From assembly GCA_029212745.1 (NCBI GenBank), contig JARGOL010000004.1, forward strand, positions 124,001 to 188,000: a stretch of 64,000 nt of DNA, read 5' to 3'. The stretch comes from Alcanivoracaceae bacterium (GTDB lineage: Bacteria; Pseudomonadota; Gammaproteobacteria; Pseudomonadales; Alcanivoracaceae). Position numbers and translations under genes: made by a program. Under the pieces are notes generated by a model. The model was not told the origin of the DNA. It did not search any database and saw nothing but the letters and a program-made list of their open reading frames with translations. Within the stretch, counting starts at the first letter, position 1, and each line of letters begins with the position of its first letter. Shown in pieces: positions 14,435 to 23,000 of this stretch.

Positions 14435-16723
14435 ATGGCCCTTACCCATAACCTTGGTTTCCCCCGCATCGGTGCGCGCCGCGAGCTGAAAATCGCGCTC
14501 GAACAGTACTGGAAGGGCGAGAGTTCCCTGGCGGACCTGCAACGGGCCGGCGCCGAACTGCGCCAGCGTCACTGGCAGCAACAGGCCGGCCTCGACCGGG
14601 TACCGGTGGGCGATTTTTCCTTCTACGACCAGGTGCTCGACATGAGCCTGACCCTGGGCCACCTGCCGGCACGGGCACAGGGTTTTGACGGCGAGCCGCT
14701 GGACAACTACTTCCGCATCGCCCGGGGCCGCTCGGCCGCCACGGACGATCAGGCCTGCTGCGCCATTGCCGCCGGCGAGATGACCAAGTGGTTCGACACC
14801 AACTACCACTACATCGTCCCGGAGTTCACCGCCGATACCGCATTCTCGCTGGATGCCTCGCGCCTGCTCGAACAGCTGCGCGAGGCCAGGGCGCTGAACA
14901 TCAACGCCAAGCCGGTGATCATCGGCCCGGTCACCTACCTGGCGCTGGGCAAGGCGAAGGACGACAGCAACCCGCTGGACCTGCTGCCGGCGCTGCTGGA
15001 TGTCTATGCCGAACTGCTCGTCACCCTGGGCCAGCATGGCGCCGACTGGGTGCAGGTGGATGAACCGCTGCTGGTCACCGACCTGGACGCGGACTGGAGC
15101 CATGCCTTCAATGTCGCCTATCACCAGCTGAAAAGTGCGCCGGTAAAGATCCTGCTGGCCAGCTACTTCGGCGGCCTGGATGACAACCGCTACCTGGCCG
15201 CCCACCTGCCGGTGGCCGGCCTGCACCTGGACGCCGTGCGCGGACGCGATGACGTACAGCCACTGCTCAACCTGCTGCCGTCCCATCGGGTGCTGTCGCT
15301 GGGTGTCATTGATGGCCGCAATATCTGGAAGACGGATCTGGGCGCCGTCCTCGACTGGCTTGAGCCCATTGCAGAGCGTCTTGGCGACCGGCTCTGGCTG
15401 GCGCCGTCCTGCTCGCTGTTGCATGTGCCGGTGGACCTGTCGCGGGAAACCACGCTGGATGACGAACTGCGTAGCTGGCTCGCCTTTGCGTTGCAGAAGC
15501 TGGACGAACTGGCCCTGCTTGCCAGCGCCCTCAACCAGGGCCGTGACAGTGTCGCCCCGGCACTGGCGGACAACCGCGCTGCCATTGCCTCACGCCAGCA
15601 ATCCACCCGGGTCAACAATCCGGCAGTACGTTCCGCCGTGGCGGCCATCACCCCGGCCCTCGGCGAGCGCCGCAGTGGCTACCCGCAACGCGCTGCGCAA
15701 CAGGCCGCACACCTGCAGCTGCCGGCCTGGCCCACCACCACCATCGGTTCGTTCCCGCAGACCGAAGAGATTCGCCGGGCGCGTTACCAGTACCGCCACG
15801 GCACCCTGGACAAGGACGCCTACCACGACGCCATGCGCACCGAGATTGCCCACAGCGTGGCCGCCCAGGAAAAACTGGGCCTGGATGTGCTGGTGCATGG
15901 CGAAGCGGAGCGCAATGACATGGTGGAGTACTTCGGCGAACAGCTGGACGGCTATGCCTTCAGTCGTTTTGGCTGGGTACAGTCCTACGGCTCGCGCTGC
16001 GTCAAACCACCGATCCTGTTTGGCGACATCAGCCGGCCGCACGCCATGACGGTGGAATGGATCCGCTATGCCCAGTCACTCACGGACAAGCCCCTGAAAG
16101 GCATGCTCACCGGCCCGGTGACATTGCTCAACTGGTCGTTCGTGCGTGATGACCAGCCACGCGCCGACACCTGCTACCAGCTGGCGCTGGCCATCCGTGA
16201 GGAAGTGCTGGACCTGGAAGCGGCCGGGGTGAACATCATCCAGATTGACGAGGCCGCCCTGCGTGAAGGCTTGCCGTTACGGCGCTCGCAATGGGCCGGT
16301 TACCTGGACTGGGCGGTGCAGGCATTCCGCATTGCGGCCAACGGCGTCGCCGACCGGACACAGATCCACACCCATATGTGCTATTCGGAATTCAACGACA
16401 TCATGGCCGCCATCGCCGCCATGGATGCCGATGTCATCACCATCGAGACGTCCCGCTCGCAGATGGAACTGCTGGATGCCTTTGATGACTTCCGCTACCC
16501 GAACGAGATCGGCCCCGGCGTGTATGACATCCATTCGCCCAACATTCCCGACGCCGAACACATGGTGGCGCTGATGACCCAGGCAGCAGAACGCATCCCC
16601 GCCGAGCGACTGTGGGTCAACCCGGATTGCGGCCTGAAAACCCGCCGCTGGGAGGAAGTCACCCCGGCACTGGAAAACATGGTGGCCGCCGCCCGGCAAC
16701 TGCGGGCCGCGCACATCAGGTAG
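14435..16723 (+). CDS. metE: Cobalamin-independent methionine synthase
   Basis: A 762-residue MetE, full length for the family. It transfers a methyl group from 5-methyltetrahydropteroyl-triglutamate to homocysteine. The N-terminal barrel begins with [20 protein letters not shown]. The catalytic barrel begins around [17 protein letters not shown] and carries the zinc ligands in [10 protein letters not shown] (His and Cys near 644-646), a Glu near 669 (VITIETSRS) and [10 protein letters not shown] (Cys near 731). AGGAAT precedes the ATG. It is regulated by the divergent MetR. Repeats of families A and B follow the stop. Confidence 0.97.
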   Translation: MALTHNLGFPRIGARRELKIALEQYWKGESSLADLQRAGAELRQRHWQQQAGLDRVPVGDFSFYDQVLDMSLTLGHLPARAQGFDGEPLDNYFRIARGRSAATDDQACCAIAAGEMTKWFDTNYHYIVPEFTADTAFSLDASRLLEQLREARALNINAKPVIIGPVTYLALGKAKDDSNPLDLLPALLDVYAELLVTLGQHGADWVQVDEPLLVTDLDADWSHAFNVAYHQLKSAPVKILLASYFGGLDDNRYLAAHLPVAGLHLDAVRGRDDVQPLLNLLPSHRVLSLGVIDGRNIWKTDLGAVLDWLEPIAERLGDRLWLAPSCSLLHVPVDLSRETTLDDELRSWLAFALQKLDELALLASALNQGRDSVAPALADNRAAIASRQQSTRVNNPAVRSAVAAITPALGERRSGYPQRAAQQAAHLQLPAWPTTTIGSFPQTEEIRRARYQYRHGTLDKDAYHDAMRTEIAHSVAAQEKLGLDVLVHGEAERNDMVEYFGEQLDGYAFSRFGWVQSYGSRCVKPPILFGDISRPHAMTVEWIRYAQSLTDKPLKGMLTGPVTLLNWSFVRDDQPRADTCYQLALAIREEVLDLEAAGVNIIQIDEAALREGLPLRRSQWAGYLDWAVQAFRIAANGVADRTQIHTHMCYSEFNDIMAAIAAMDADVITIETSRSQMELLDAFDDFRYPNEIGPGVYDIHSPNIPDAEHMVALMTQAAERIPAERLWVNPDCGLKTRRWEEVTPALENMVAAARQLRAAHIR

Positions 16724-16730
16724 TCGTGGG

Positions 16731-16872
16731 CCCTCACCCCAACCCCTCTCCCACAGGGAGAGGGGCTAAAACCGGACGCACGGCTCCCCTGTCAACGCCG
16801 AACGTACGGGCCCGCTGCAAACGCCCGAGGTACGGGCCCCCTCTCCCCCGGGGAGAGGGACAGGGTGAGGGC
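16731..16872. repeat. Family B inverted-repeat element
   Basis: Unit 1 (16731-16765, CCCTCACCCC...CCTCTCCC-ACA-GGGAGAGGGG) and unit 2 (16837-16872, CCCCTCTCCCCC...GGGAGAGGGACAGGGTGAGG) face each other. The copy lies between metE and imuB and is a counterpart of those at 8751 and 18497. Confidence 0.75.
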
Positions 16873-16876
16873 CCCC

Positions 16877-16904
16877 GCAGGAGCGGCGTACACGCCGCTC
16901 CTGC
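16877..16904. repeat. REP-like palindrome (family A)
   Basis: A perfect hairpin with 13-bp arms GCAGGAGCGGCGT/ACGCCGCTCCTGC and a 2-nt loop, next to the family B element and 59 bp upstream of imuB. Confidence 0.8.
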
Positions 16905-16929
16905 AGGCCAGCGGAATACGGTGATGCCT

Positions 16930-16971
16930 TTGCCGGGGTTTACCTGAGGTCTATACTGTCCATATGGACAG
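16930..16971 (+). promoter_or_regulatory. imuB promoter with a LexA box overlapping the start codon
   Basis: The perfect LexA palindrome CTGT-CCATATGG-ACAG (16956-16971) contains the imuB ATG at 16964. TATACT at 16952-16957 and TTGCCG at 16930-16935, 16 bp apart, form a likely promoter whose start would fall at about 16964, the A of the ATG. The message may therefore be leaderless. GAGG at 16946-16949 is 14 bases away and lies upstream of the predicted transcript start. Confidence 0.7.
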
Positions 16972-18451
16972 CACTAACTCCCCCACTGCACCCGCCCTGC
17001 TCTGGCTGGCCATCCGCCTGCCGGAGCTACCGCTGGATGCCCTGCTGCGCGCCGACCCGGACAGCGGTGCGCCCTGTGCTATCAGCCAGCGCCATCAGGT
17101 GTTGCTGGCCAATGCGGCGGCACAGGCGGCAGGCATCCATGCCGGCATGAAGGTAACCACGGCCCAGGCGCTGTGTGACGAACTGCGTCTGCTGGAACGG
17201 GTGCCTGAGCGCGAACAGCAGGCGCTGGCCGCGCTGGCGCAGCGGCTGCTGCACCTGACACCCCAGGTGTGTGTGTGGCCCGAAGATGCCCTGCTGCTGG
17301 AAATCGGCGGCTGCCTGAAGCTGTTTCGCGGCCTGCCCACCCTGCTGGCCCATGCCCGCGCTGACCTGGCTGCTGCCGGTTATGTCTTTGAGCTGGCCCT
17401 GGGCCACACACCGCTGGCGGCGTTGCATGCCACCTTCCTGCCAGTGAATGAGCGACCGAACCATGACCCGGAACAGCCACTGGACGCACACCATTGCCTG
17501 GCCGCGCTGGCTTCCCTGCCGTTGTCACAGCTGCGCCGTCCGGCGCGGGAAATTGAAAAACTGCAGGCACCGGGTTTTCGCACCCTGGGCGAACTGCTGG
17601 CACTGCCCCGCAGTGCCCTGGGCAAACGCACCGGCAAGGCACTGCTGTTGTGGCTGGAGCAGCTCACCGGTGAGCGTCCGCATCCGCTGGAACCGGTCAC
17701 GCCGCTGGCCCGTTTCTGCCAGCAACTGGAGTTCGCCGAGCCGCTGCACAGTGTCGATGCCCTGCTGTTTCCCATGCAGCGGCTACTCGGTGACCTGATG
17801 CGATTCCTGCAACGGCGCCAGTGCGAAGTGCGGGCCCTGCGCTGGCAACTCACCGACATCAATGGCCATCAGCAGACACTGATCATCCGCCGCAGCAAGA
17901 CCGACAACGACCGTCACACCTGGTTGCTGCTGACACGCCGGCAACTGGAGCAGGCCCGGCTCACCGCACCGGCGTTGCAGTTACGCCTGGACTGCGCCCG
18001 CCTGGTACCACTGGAGGCCGGCAGCGACACCCTGTTCCCGGACCCGGATGCACGCCCCGATCATCGCGAACTCCTCGACAAGCTCGCCAGCCTGCCGGGG
18101 CTGCGCCTGTCCATGCCGCAACCGCAGGACAACAGCTTGCCGGAACAACAGCAGCAGGACATGCATCCCCAGCAACTGAAAAAAGCCAACCCGTTCCCGG
18201 ACGCGCCCGCGTTCCAGGAACGGCCATTATGGTTGCTGGAAACACCGCAACCGCTGCGCGAAAAGGACGGCGTGCTGTTCCTGCAGCAACAGGCGCTGGA
18301 CATGTTCTACCGGGAAGAACGCATCAGCAGCCACTGGTGGGACCACAAACAACTGCGCCGCTACCGGGTGGCACGCCATCCGTCCGGGTTGTGTTGCTGG
18401 ATTTATCGCGATGAAACGCAGAAGCGCTGGTTCCTGCATGGGTTGTTCTGA
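16964..18451 (+). CDS. imuB: ImuB, Y-family polymerase-like SOS mutasome protein
   Basis: A 495-residue ImuB homologue: a Y-family (DinB/UmuC-like) fold lacking the catalytic acidic residues of active Y polymerases, which acts as the hub linking DnaE2, ImuA and the sliding clamp. LLWLAIRLPELPLDALL near the N terminus is diagnostic, followed by NAAAQAAGIHAGMKVTTAQA and WPEDALLLEIGGCLKLF. A helix-hairpin-helix-like part (GFRTLGELLALPRSALGKR) and the C-terminal WLLETPQPL...SGLCCWIYRDETQKRWFLHG follow. It stands alone between repeats rather than between imuA and dnaE2, and is controlled by its own LexA box. Confidence 0.9.
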   Translation: MDSTNSPTAPALLWLAIRLPELPLDALLRADPDSGAPCAISQRHQVLLANAAAQAAGIHAGMKVTTAQALCDELRLLERVPEREQQALAALAQRLLHLTPQVCVWPEDALLLEIGGCLKLFRGLPTLLAHARADLAAAGYVFELALGHTPLAALHATFLPVNERPNHDPEQPLDAHHCLAALASLPLSQLRRPAREIEKLQAPGFRTLGELLALPRSALGKRTGKALLLWLEQLTGERPHPLEPVTPLARFCQQLEFAEPLHSVDALLFPMQRLLGDLMRFLQRRQCEVRALRWQLTDINGHQQTLIIRRSKTDNDRHTWLLLTRRQLEQARLTAPALQLRLDCARLVPLEAGSDTLFPDPDARPDHRELLDKLASLPGLRLSMPQPQDNSLPEQQQQDMHPQQLKKANPFPDAPAFQERPLWLLETPQPLREKDGVLFLQQQALDMFYREERISSHWWDHKQLRRYRVARHPSGLCCWIYRDETQKRWFLHGLF

Positions 18452-18496
18452 ATGTGTATAGCCGGTGCCATTCCAGTCACTGCTTGCCTGCCAGCG

Positions 18497-18765
18497 CCCT
18501 CACCCTGTCCCTCTCCCCGAGGGAGAGGGGACCCTCCAGAGGAGCGTTGGGGTCTTGTCCCGCCGCCGGGAAAGCCCCAGACAAACATTGAAGCCACCTC
18601 CCCCCGGAGGAGGGGTTGGGGTGAAAGGTCCCGGGCCGTTGCCCTCACCCTGTCCCTCTCCCCGAGGGAGAGGGGACCCTCCAGAGGAGCGTTGAGGTAT
18701 TGTCCCGCCGGGAGAGCCACGTTGAGCCCCTCTCCCTCGGGGAGAGGGGTTGGGGTGAGGGCCCC
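18497..18765. repeat. Tandemly duplicated family B repeat array
   Basis: Part of the 436-bp gene-free stretch after imuB. Two copies of a segment of about 75 bp (18497-18571 and 18641-18714), sharing CCCTCACCCTGTCCCTCTCC and CCCTCCAGAGGAGCGTTG, lie 144 bp apart. Each is followed by a facing CCTCTCC/GGAGAGG-TTGGGG unit (18598-18628 and 18726-18761). This looks like a tandem duplication of one element with later divergence. No gene is seen. Confidence 0.75.
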
Positions 18766-18792
18766 GTAGCCGTGCCCTGCCGGCATGAAAGG

Positions 18793-18872
18793 TTCGCGGC
18801 GTACACGCCGCTCCTGCAGGTAAAACCGTGCCAGGAAAGATGGACCGTAGGAGCGGCGTGTACGCCGCGAAC
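18793..18872. repeat. Inverted pair of family A REP-like palindromes
   Basis: One unit at 18793-18820 (TTCGCGGCG...CCGCTCCTGCAGG) and one in the opposite orientation at 18847-18872 (GTAGGAGCGG...CCGCGAACC) form a BIME-like doublet about 26 bp apart, between imuB and the convergent hydrolase gene. It completes the repeat cluster on the downstream side of imuB. Confidence 0.75.
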
Positions 18873-18887
18873 CCCGCACTGGCCCGG

Positions 18888-19541
18888 TCAACCCGCAGAC
18901 GGCATAAAACACCCATGGCGCAGGAAATGCAGCACCTCTTGCGTCACTGCGCTATCGGCCATGATGAAGGTATGCCCCACATCCATCACACGAAAATCTG
19001 TCATCTCGGCAAGGCGCGCGCTGTGCACGCTGACCTTGCCGTCGTGCTGGTCGCCAAACAGCGGATCCAGCCATGGCGAATAACGGCGCGTGCCGGTAAT
19101 CACCCCGATCTCGGCATCCACCGGCGCCAGCTGGCGCGGTACGCTGTCATCGCCCGTACCCAGCTGCACGCTGGCCGGCCCCATGATCTTTTCAAACAGG
19201 GGAATGCGACGCACGTGGTCCACCAGCTCACTGCCCTGGTTGGGCGGCGCCAGCATCACCACACGTCCCGGACGCGGCAAAGGGTGTGCCTGCAACCAGC
19301 AACGCAACAGGATGCCGCCCATGGAATGGGTGACGAAATGAATCTTCGTCGGCGATGTCGCCTGGGCTTTCTCCAGTGCCATTGGTAGGGTCTGGTTGGC
19401 CAGGGCCTGTACCGAATGGCGCCGCGACGGATAACCCTGGTTGATCACCGTGTAACCGGCCCGGCGCAAACGCCAGGCCATGGGCAACATGGCCACTGCC
19501 GACCGGCCCAGGCCGTGCAGCAGAATCACCGCTTCAGTCAT
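18888..19541 (-). CDS. Alpha/beta hydrolase (lipase-like)
   Basis: A 217-residue alpha/beta-hydrolase. LLHGLGR (7-13) forms the oxyanion loop, THSMGG places the nucleophile at Ser73 (the first Gly of GxSxG is replaced by Thr, as in many PGAP1-like lipases), GDQHDG offers an acidic residue, and DVGHTFIM carries the catalytic His. No signal peptide is seen. The ATG at 19541 overlaps the stop of the GDYXXLXY gene by 8 bp, so it is the third gene of a coupled operon. The substrate is unknown; an ester or lipid is likely from the fold. Confidence 0.85.
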   Translation of the reverse strand: MTEAVILLHGLGRSAVAMLPMAWRLRRAGYTVINQGYPSRRHSVQALANQTLPMALEKAQATSPTKIHFVTHSMGGILLRCWLQAHPLPRPGRVVMLAPPNQGSELVDHVRRIPLFEKIMGPASVQLGTGDDSVPRQLAPVDAEIGVITGTRRYSPWLDPLFGDQHDGKVSVHSARLAEMTDFRVMDVGHTFIMADSAVTQEVLHFLRHGCFMPSAG

Positions 19542-20163
19542 CGCCTGCCTCACCCGTCGGTGCCGGGTTATCCGGCTCCACGGTGACCAGTGCGGCACGA
19601 CCGCTGTCGGCCACACTAAGCACGGCCCAGCCACCCTGGCGCAGGTCACGCTCGAGTTGCTGCGCTTTCAGCTTCGGCGCAAACCAGGCCTCGATGCCGT
19701 AGCGCAGGTGGTAGGCCCCGGTGAGTGACAAGCGTTCGTACTGCGGTTTTCCGTCGTCGTCCATGCCGGTGAATTCGCGATACTCCCCGGAACTGACCCG
19801 CTTGATGCGAGCGCGCAGGAACGGCTTCTCAGCCGGCGGCCGGGCATGAATGGACGCCGCCCGCCATCCGCCATCGCCGGCTTCGGTGAGGCGCACATAG
19901 ACCACATCGCCCTTGTCGAAATGCCCCTCACCGAGCTCCATGGGTAACGGCGACAGGTCATAATCGAGCCGGGCATAGTTGCCGCGGAACAGGTCACGCG
20001 GGTCCACCGGCTGCACCCGCAGGCGCAGGGGCTCACCCTTCCAGATCGGGTAGTGGGCCACGGCCCATTCACCCACCAGCACCAGTACCTGGGCCAGCAC
20101 CACCAGCAGAAGGGCCGGCACCAGAAAACGTTTTCCATGACCGCCCTGTTTGATGTCGTTCAT
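19534..20163 (-). CDS. GDYXXLXY-domain protein
   Basis: A 209-residue protein with one N-terminal membrane helix (FLVPALLLVVLAQVLVLVGEWA, about 13-34) and an extracytoplasmic domain carrying the name-giving motif as GNYARLDYDL, preceded by PVDPRDLFR. The family is widespread and uncharacterised and is usually found beside DUF2157 or DUF4401 membrane proteins, as here. The start overlaps the DUF2157 stop (ATGA). A structural role with its membrane partner is likely, but there is no biochemical assignment. Confidence 0.88.
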   Translation of the reverse strand: MNDIKQGGHGKRFLVPALLLVVLAQVLVLVGEWAVAHYPIWKGEPLRLRVQPVDPRDLFRGNYARLDYDLSPLPMELGEGHFDKGDVVYVRLTEAGDGGWRAASIHARPPAEKPFLRARIKRVSSGEYREFTGMDDDGKPQYERLSLTGAYHLRYGIEAWFAPKLKAQQLERDLRQGGWAVLSVADSGRAALVTVEPDNPAPTGEAGDD

Positions 20164-21482
20164 GCCGCGTCCTCCTTTTCCAGCCGGGCACTGGCACTGC
20201 GCTGCCAGTAACGCGCGGCGGCAAACAGTACACCGCCGGCGACCAGGAACAGCAGGGCACTGCCGAGGTAATCACCAATCAGGTTGAGGTACCGCATCAA
20301 CGCCAGCAGCAGCAACAGCACTACGCCGGAGTAGAACAACTCACCAACACGGATCTCCAGCCCGCGCACGATCAGCCGGATACCCAGCGCCAGCAGGAAC
20401 AGGTTCACCAGCACCGCCATCAGCACATGAATGGTGTCACTGTCCGGCAGCAGGAAGCCGCCCAGCACCATGACATTGGCGGTACCGGCCACCAGCACCA
20501 GGGTCACCAGCCGTGTCGGTGACAACGCCCGCGCTAGCCACACCAGCACCAGGTCGGCGAGCAGGAACAGGATCAGTGCCGGCGCGCCCACCTTGTGCAT
20601 GTGGGTGATGTAGTAATCCCAGGTATCGGCAAAGCTGAACAACAGCATGGCACCCACCGCCGCGCGCACCAGCCAGTGCTGCAGCCAGGCACCGGCCTCA
20701 CGCCAGTGACTGTCGGCATGGGTGGCCAGGCGCTGGGTGACGGTGAACAGCACCAGGGCCAGGCCGGTGTGCACCACCAGGTGGGCGGCATCCATGGACC
20801 ACAGCCAGTGCTTGCCCAGCCAGTGACTGAACGCCAGCTGGGTCCAGGCAAACAGGCCGAACAGCCACAGTGCCAGCAAGGCACGCAGGGGTGGCAGGCG
20901 CATCAGCTGCCAGCCCGTGGCGGCCAGGAACAGCGGGTAGCTCCAGGCCAACCCGTACTCGGCCTGCGTCAGCAACCACAGGGTTGCCAGCCCCAGTTGC
21001 AGCAGGTGCAACAGCCGGCTGCCACACAGCAGCGCCAGCGGCAGCACACCCAGGGCCCACCAGAACAGGCCATCGGGAAAATGTTCGCCGAGGTGGTAGA
21101 TCTGCGCGATCAGCATGATGGATGCGCCGTAGGCAAGGCCGCCTGCAAACAGCCAGCGCACACCGCTGTCGCGCAGGCCTCGCGCCACTTGCTGCACACC
21201 ACGCAGGTTCAGCCCGGCAGTGAGCAGGATCAGCGCACCCATTCGCACAACACGGGGAATCTCATCCCAGTTGTGGCTGATAACCAGCAGCAACGCCAGT
21301 CCGGCACACAGGATCGCCAGCCCACTGAGCACCATATAGCCCAGCGATGCGGCGCGGTCATCCACTGAAAGACCATAACGGGCGCGCAATTGCGCGGCCT
21401 GCTCGGCGCTGATGAGCTGCTCTTCTTCCCAGTCACGGATCTCCCGCGACAGCGAAGCACGAAACAGCGATGGCATGGCCAT
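20160..21482 (-). CDS. DUF2157 multi-pass membrane protein
   Basis: A 440-residue protein. A short cytoplasmic N-terminal segment (LSREIRDWEEEQLISAEQAA), typical of DUF2157, is followed by about twelve hydrophobic helices beginning LGYMVLSGLAILCAGLALLLVISHNWDEIP and ending LLFLVAGGVLFAAARYW. GGGGAG before ATG 21482 decides the start. It is the first gene of a three-gene coupled operon with the GDYXXLXY protein and the hydrolase. The function is unknown. The 190-bp gap to the divergent DUF805 gene must hold both promoters; I see no clear operator in it. Confidence 0.87.
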   Translation of the reverse strand: MAMPSLFRASLSREIRDWEEEQLISAEQAAQLRARYGLSVDDRAASLGYMVLSGLAILCAGLALLLVISHNWDEIPRVVRMGALILLTAGLNLRGVQQVARGLRDSGVRWLFAGGLAYGASIMLIAQIYHLGEHFPDGLFWWALGVLPLALLCGSRLLHLLQLGLATLWLLTQAEYGLAWSYPLFLAATGWQLMRLPPLRALLALWLFGLFAWTQLAFSHWLGKHWLWSMDAAHLVVHTGLALVLFTVTQRLATHADSHWREAGAWLQHWLVRAAVGAMLLFSFADTWDYYITHMHKVGAPALILFLLADLVLVWLARALSPTRLVTLVLVAGTANVMVLGGFLLPDSDTIHVLMAVLVNLFLLALGIRLIVRGLEIRVGELFYSGVVLLLLLALMRYLNLIGDYLGSALLFLVAGGVLFAAARYWQRSASARLEKEDAA

Positions 21483-21672
21483 AACAACTCCCCGGTGACA
21501 CCCGGACACGAAAGGTCCCTTGGCAATACCTCGAGACTGCCGCGAATTGCAGGCGCAGGCAACGGCGCAAGCGTTAGGGACTCTTGCCGGGGGTGTTCAA
21601 TAAACTGCCTTGTGACGCCTGCAGGCCGCTGGTTAAATGACAGTTCGCATGACAACAACAAAAGGCCTTTCC

Positions 21673-22203
21673 ATGAGCGACCATTACCAGACCCCCGGCG
21701 CCCACATCATCAGCGATGCCGAAGCCGAGTTTTACCAGCCACGCTTCCTGTCCCTGTCCGGGCGCATCGGTCGCCTGCGCTGGATGGCCTACAACATGGC
21801 CCTGGGCCTGATGTTCTATGCCGTGTTTGGCCTTGTGCTGGTGGGCCTTGGTGATACACAGGCGCTGATGAACGACCCGAAGGCATTCAACCAGGGCACC
21901 ACCGGGGTGATTTTCTGGGCGCTGTACGCCGTTATCATTGTTTTTTCCCTGGGCATGTCACGCCGGCGCCTGAATGACCTGGACCGCTCCGGCTGGCTGT
22001 TGCTGTTGATGCTGGTGCCGCTGGTCAATGCACTGTTCTCGCTTTACCTGCTGTTCGCCCCCGGCACGCACGGGCGCAACCGCTTTGGCCCGGCGCCGAA
22101 TGAAAACCCCACTGGCGTTGTCATCCTGGCCTTTATGCCGCTGATCTTTGCCGGGCTGGGCATCGCTGCCGCCATCCTGCTGCCGATGCTTGCCTCCGCC
22201 TGA
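21673..22203 (+). CDS. DUF805 family membrane protein
   Basis: A 176-residue protein with the DUF805 pattern: GRIGRLRWMAYNMALGL leads into the first helix, SRRRLNDLDRSGWLLLLMLVPLVNALFSLYLLF is the signature loop and helix, and GTHGRNRFGPAPNEN follows. About four membrane helices are predicted. The role of the family is unknown; members often sit near transport or stress genes. ATG 21673 matches the usual N terminus; a longer frame starts at 21637. A bidirectional terminator follows at 22225. Confidence 0.87.
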   Translation: MSDHYQTPGAHIISDAEAEFYQPRFLSLSGRIGRLRWMAYNMALGLMFYAVFGLVLVGLGDTQALMNDPKAFNQGTTGVIFWALYAVIIVFSLGMSRRRLNDLDRSGWLLLLMLVPLVNALFSLYLLFAPGTHGRNRFGPAPNENPTGVVILAFMPLIFAGLGIAAAILLPMLASA

Positions 22204-22224
22204 ACCGGGGCAACACGCCATTGC

Positions 22225-22252
22225 AAAAAAGGCCCCGGTTGGGGCCTTTTTT
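22225..22252. terminator. Bidirectional terminator between DUF805 and RDD genes
   Basis: AAAAAAGGCCCC and GGGGCCTTTTTT pair around a GGTT loop. The A and T tracts make it work on both strands for the two convergent genes. Confidence 0.9.
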
Positions 22253-22269
22253 GTGGCGGGCAACCGCAC

Positions 22270-22737
22270 TCAGCGACGCACCACCAGGGTGCCGGCCATC
22301 TTGTCATGCCAGCCCTGCTTGCGGCTGTCGAACCCCACCCAGATAAAACCCAGGTAGAACACCAGCGCAGAAATGATCTTGGCGAAGTAACGCCCGGTGG
22401 CCCTGCCGAAGCCGATCGGTTCACCGTTGATATCCACCACCTTGAGGCCCACAGCGCGCTTGCCCAGCGTGGCCTGGCCGCTGCCGCTTTCCATCAGGGC
22501 GAAGTACAGCCACATGGCAGGGATGGTGACCAGGTTGGCAACCAGGCCGGTGCTGTCGATGGAATAAAGCACCGCGGTGACGATCATCATCGGGATCATC
22601 AACACCACATAGTCGATTAGCAGGGCCGCGACCCGGATCCAGAAACCGGCGTAGTCGAGGGGGCTGTCCGTGGTGCTGACCCGACTCTCCGGGGTGGCAT
22701 ACACATCGGTGACGGTCTGCGTCGAATCGGTACTCAT
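22270..22737 (-). CDS. RDD family membrane protein
   Basis: A 155-residue RDD-family protein: AGFWIRVAALLIDYVVLMIP has the conserved Arg-Asp pair of the first helix, and QATLGKRAVGLKVVDINGEPIGFGRATGRYFAK is the family's cytoplasmic loop. Three to four helices are predicted. RDD proteins are poorly characterised; some act in Na+ or Li+/H+ exchange, which cannot be assumed here. AAGGAG before ATG 22737 decides the start over an alternative at 22761. Confidence 0.87.
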   Translation of the reverse strand: MSTDSTQTVTDVYATPESRVSTTDSPLDYAGFWIRVAALLIDYVVLMIPMMIVTAVLYSIDSTGLVANLVTIPAMWLYFALMESGSGQATLGKRAVGLKVVDINGEPIGFGRATGRYFAKIISALVFYLGFIWVGFDSRKQGWHDKMAGTLVVRR

Positions 22738-22835
22738 GTGGGGCTCCTTATTGCTGTCCATTGCCTGTTCCCTCAGGCCCTCACCATCATTACGGCGCCA
22801 CCAGGGTGATGCAAGGCCAGGACGCTATCAGCGGC

Positions 22836-22881
22836 GCTTTCCTGTCCCTGGCTTTCCTGTCCTTGGCCTGGCCTGTCCCTG
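22836..22881. repeat. Short tandem 15-bp repeat upstream of dnaE2
   Basis: GCTTTCCTGTCCCTG (22836-22850) and GCTTTCCTGTCCTTG (22851-22865) differ at one base; a degenerate third copy ending CCTGTCCCTG reaches 22881. It lies 24 bp before the LexA box. Confidence 0.6.
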
Positions 22882-22896
22882 CCGGCAAGCGGGCGC

Positions 22897-22926
22897 TTGA
22901 AATACTGTCTATTTGTACAGTATTCT
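22897..22926 (+). promoter_or_regulatory. dnaE2 promoter with LexA box in its spacer
   Basis: The perfect LexA palindrome CTGT-CTATTTGT-ACAG (22905-22920), extended by one base pair to ACTGT...ACAGT, lies between TTGAAA (22897-22902) and TATTCT (22921-22926), which are 18 bp apart. Repression by LexA is expected. The dnaE2 ATG is 80 bp downstream of the box. Confidence 0.8.
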
Positions 22927-23000
22927 GGCCGGCCCCGTGGCCACTGGCCAGCCACGGCCTTCATCACCGTGAACACACGGCAACCAGCCACGGGTGAGCG

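Noticed and set aside
18497-18872. Repeat cluster as a CRISPR array
   Set aside because: Repeats are palindromic, unequal in spacing and face each other; there are no regular spacers and no cas genes.
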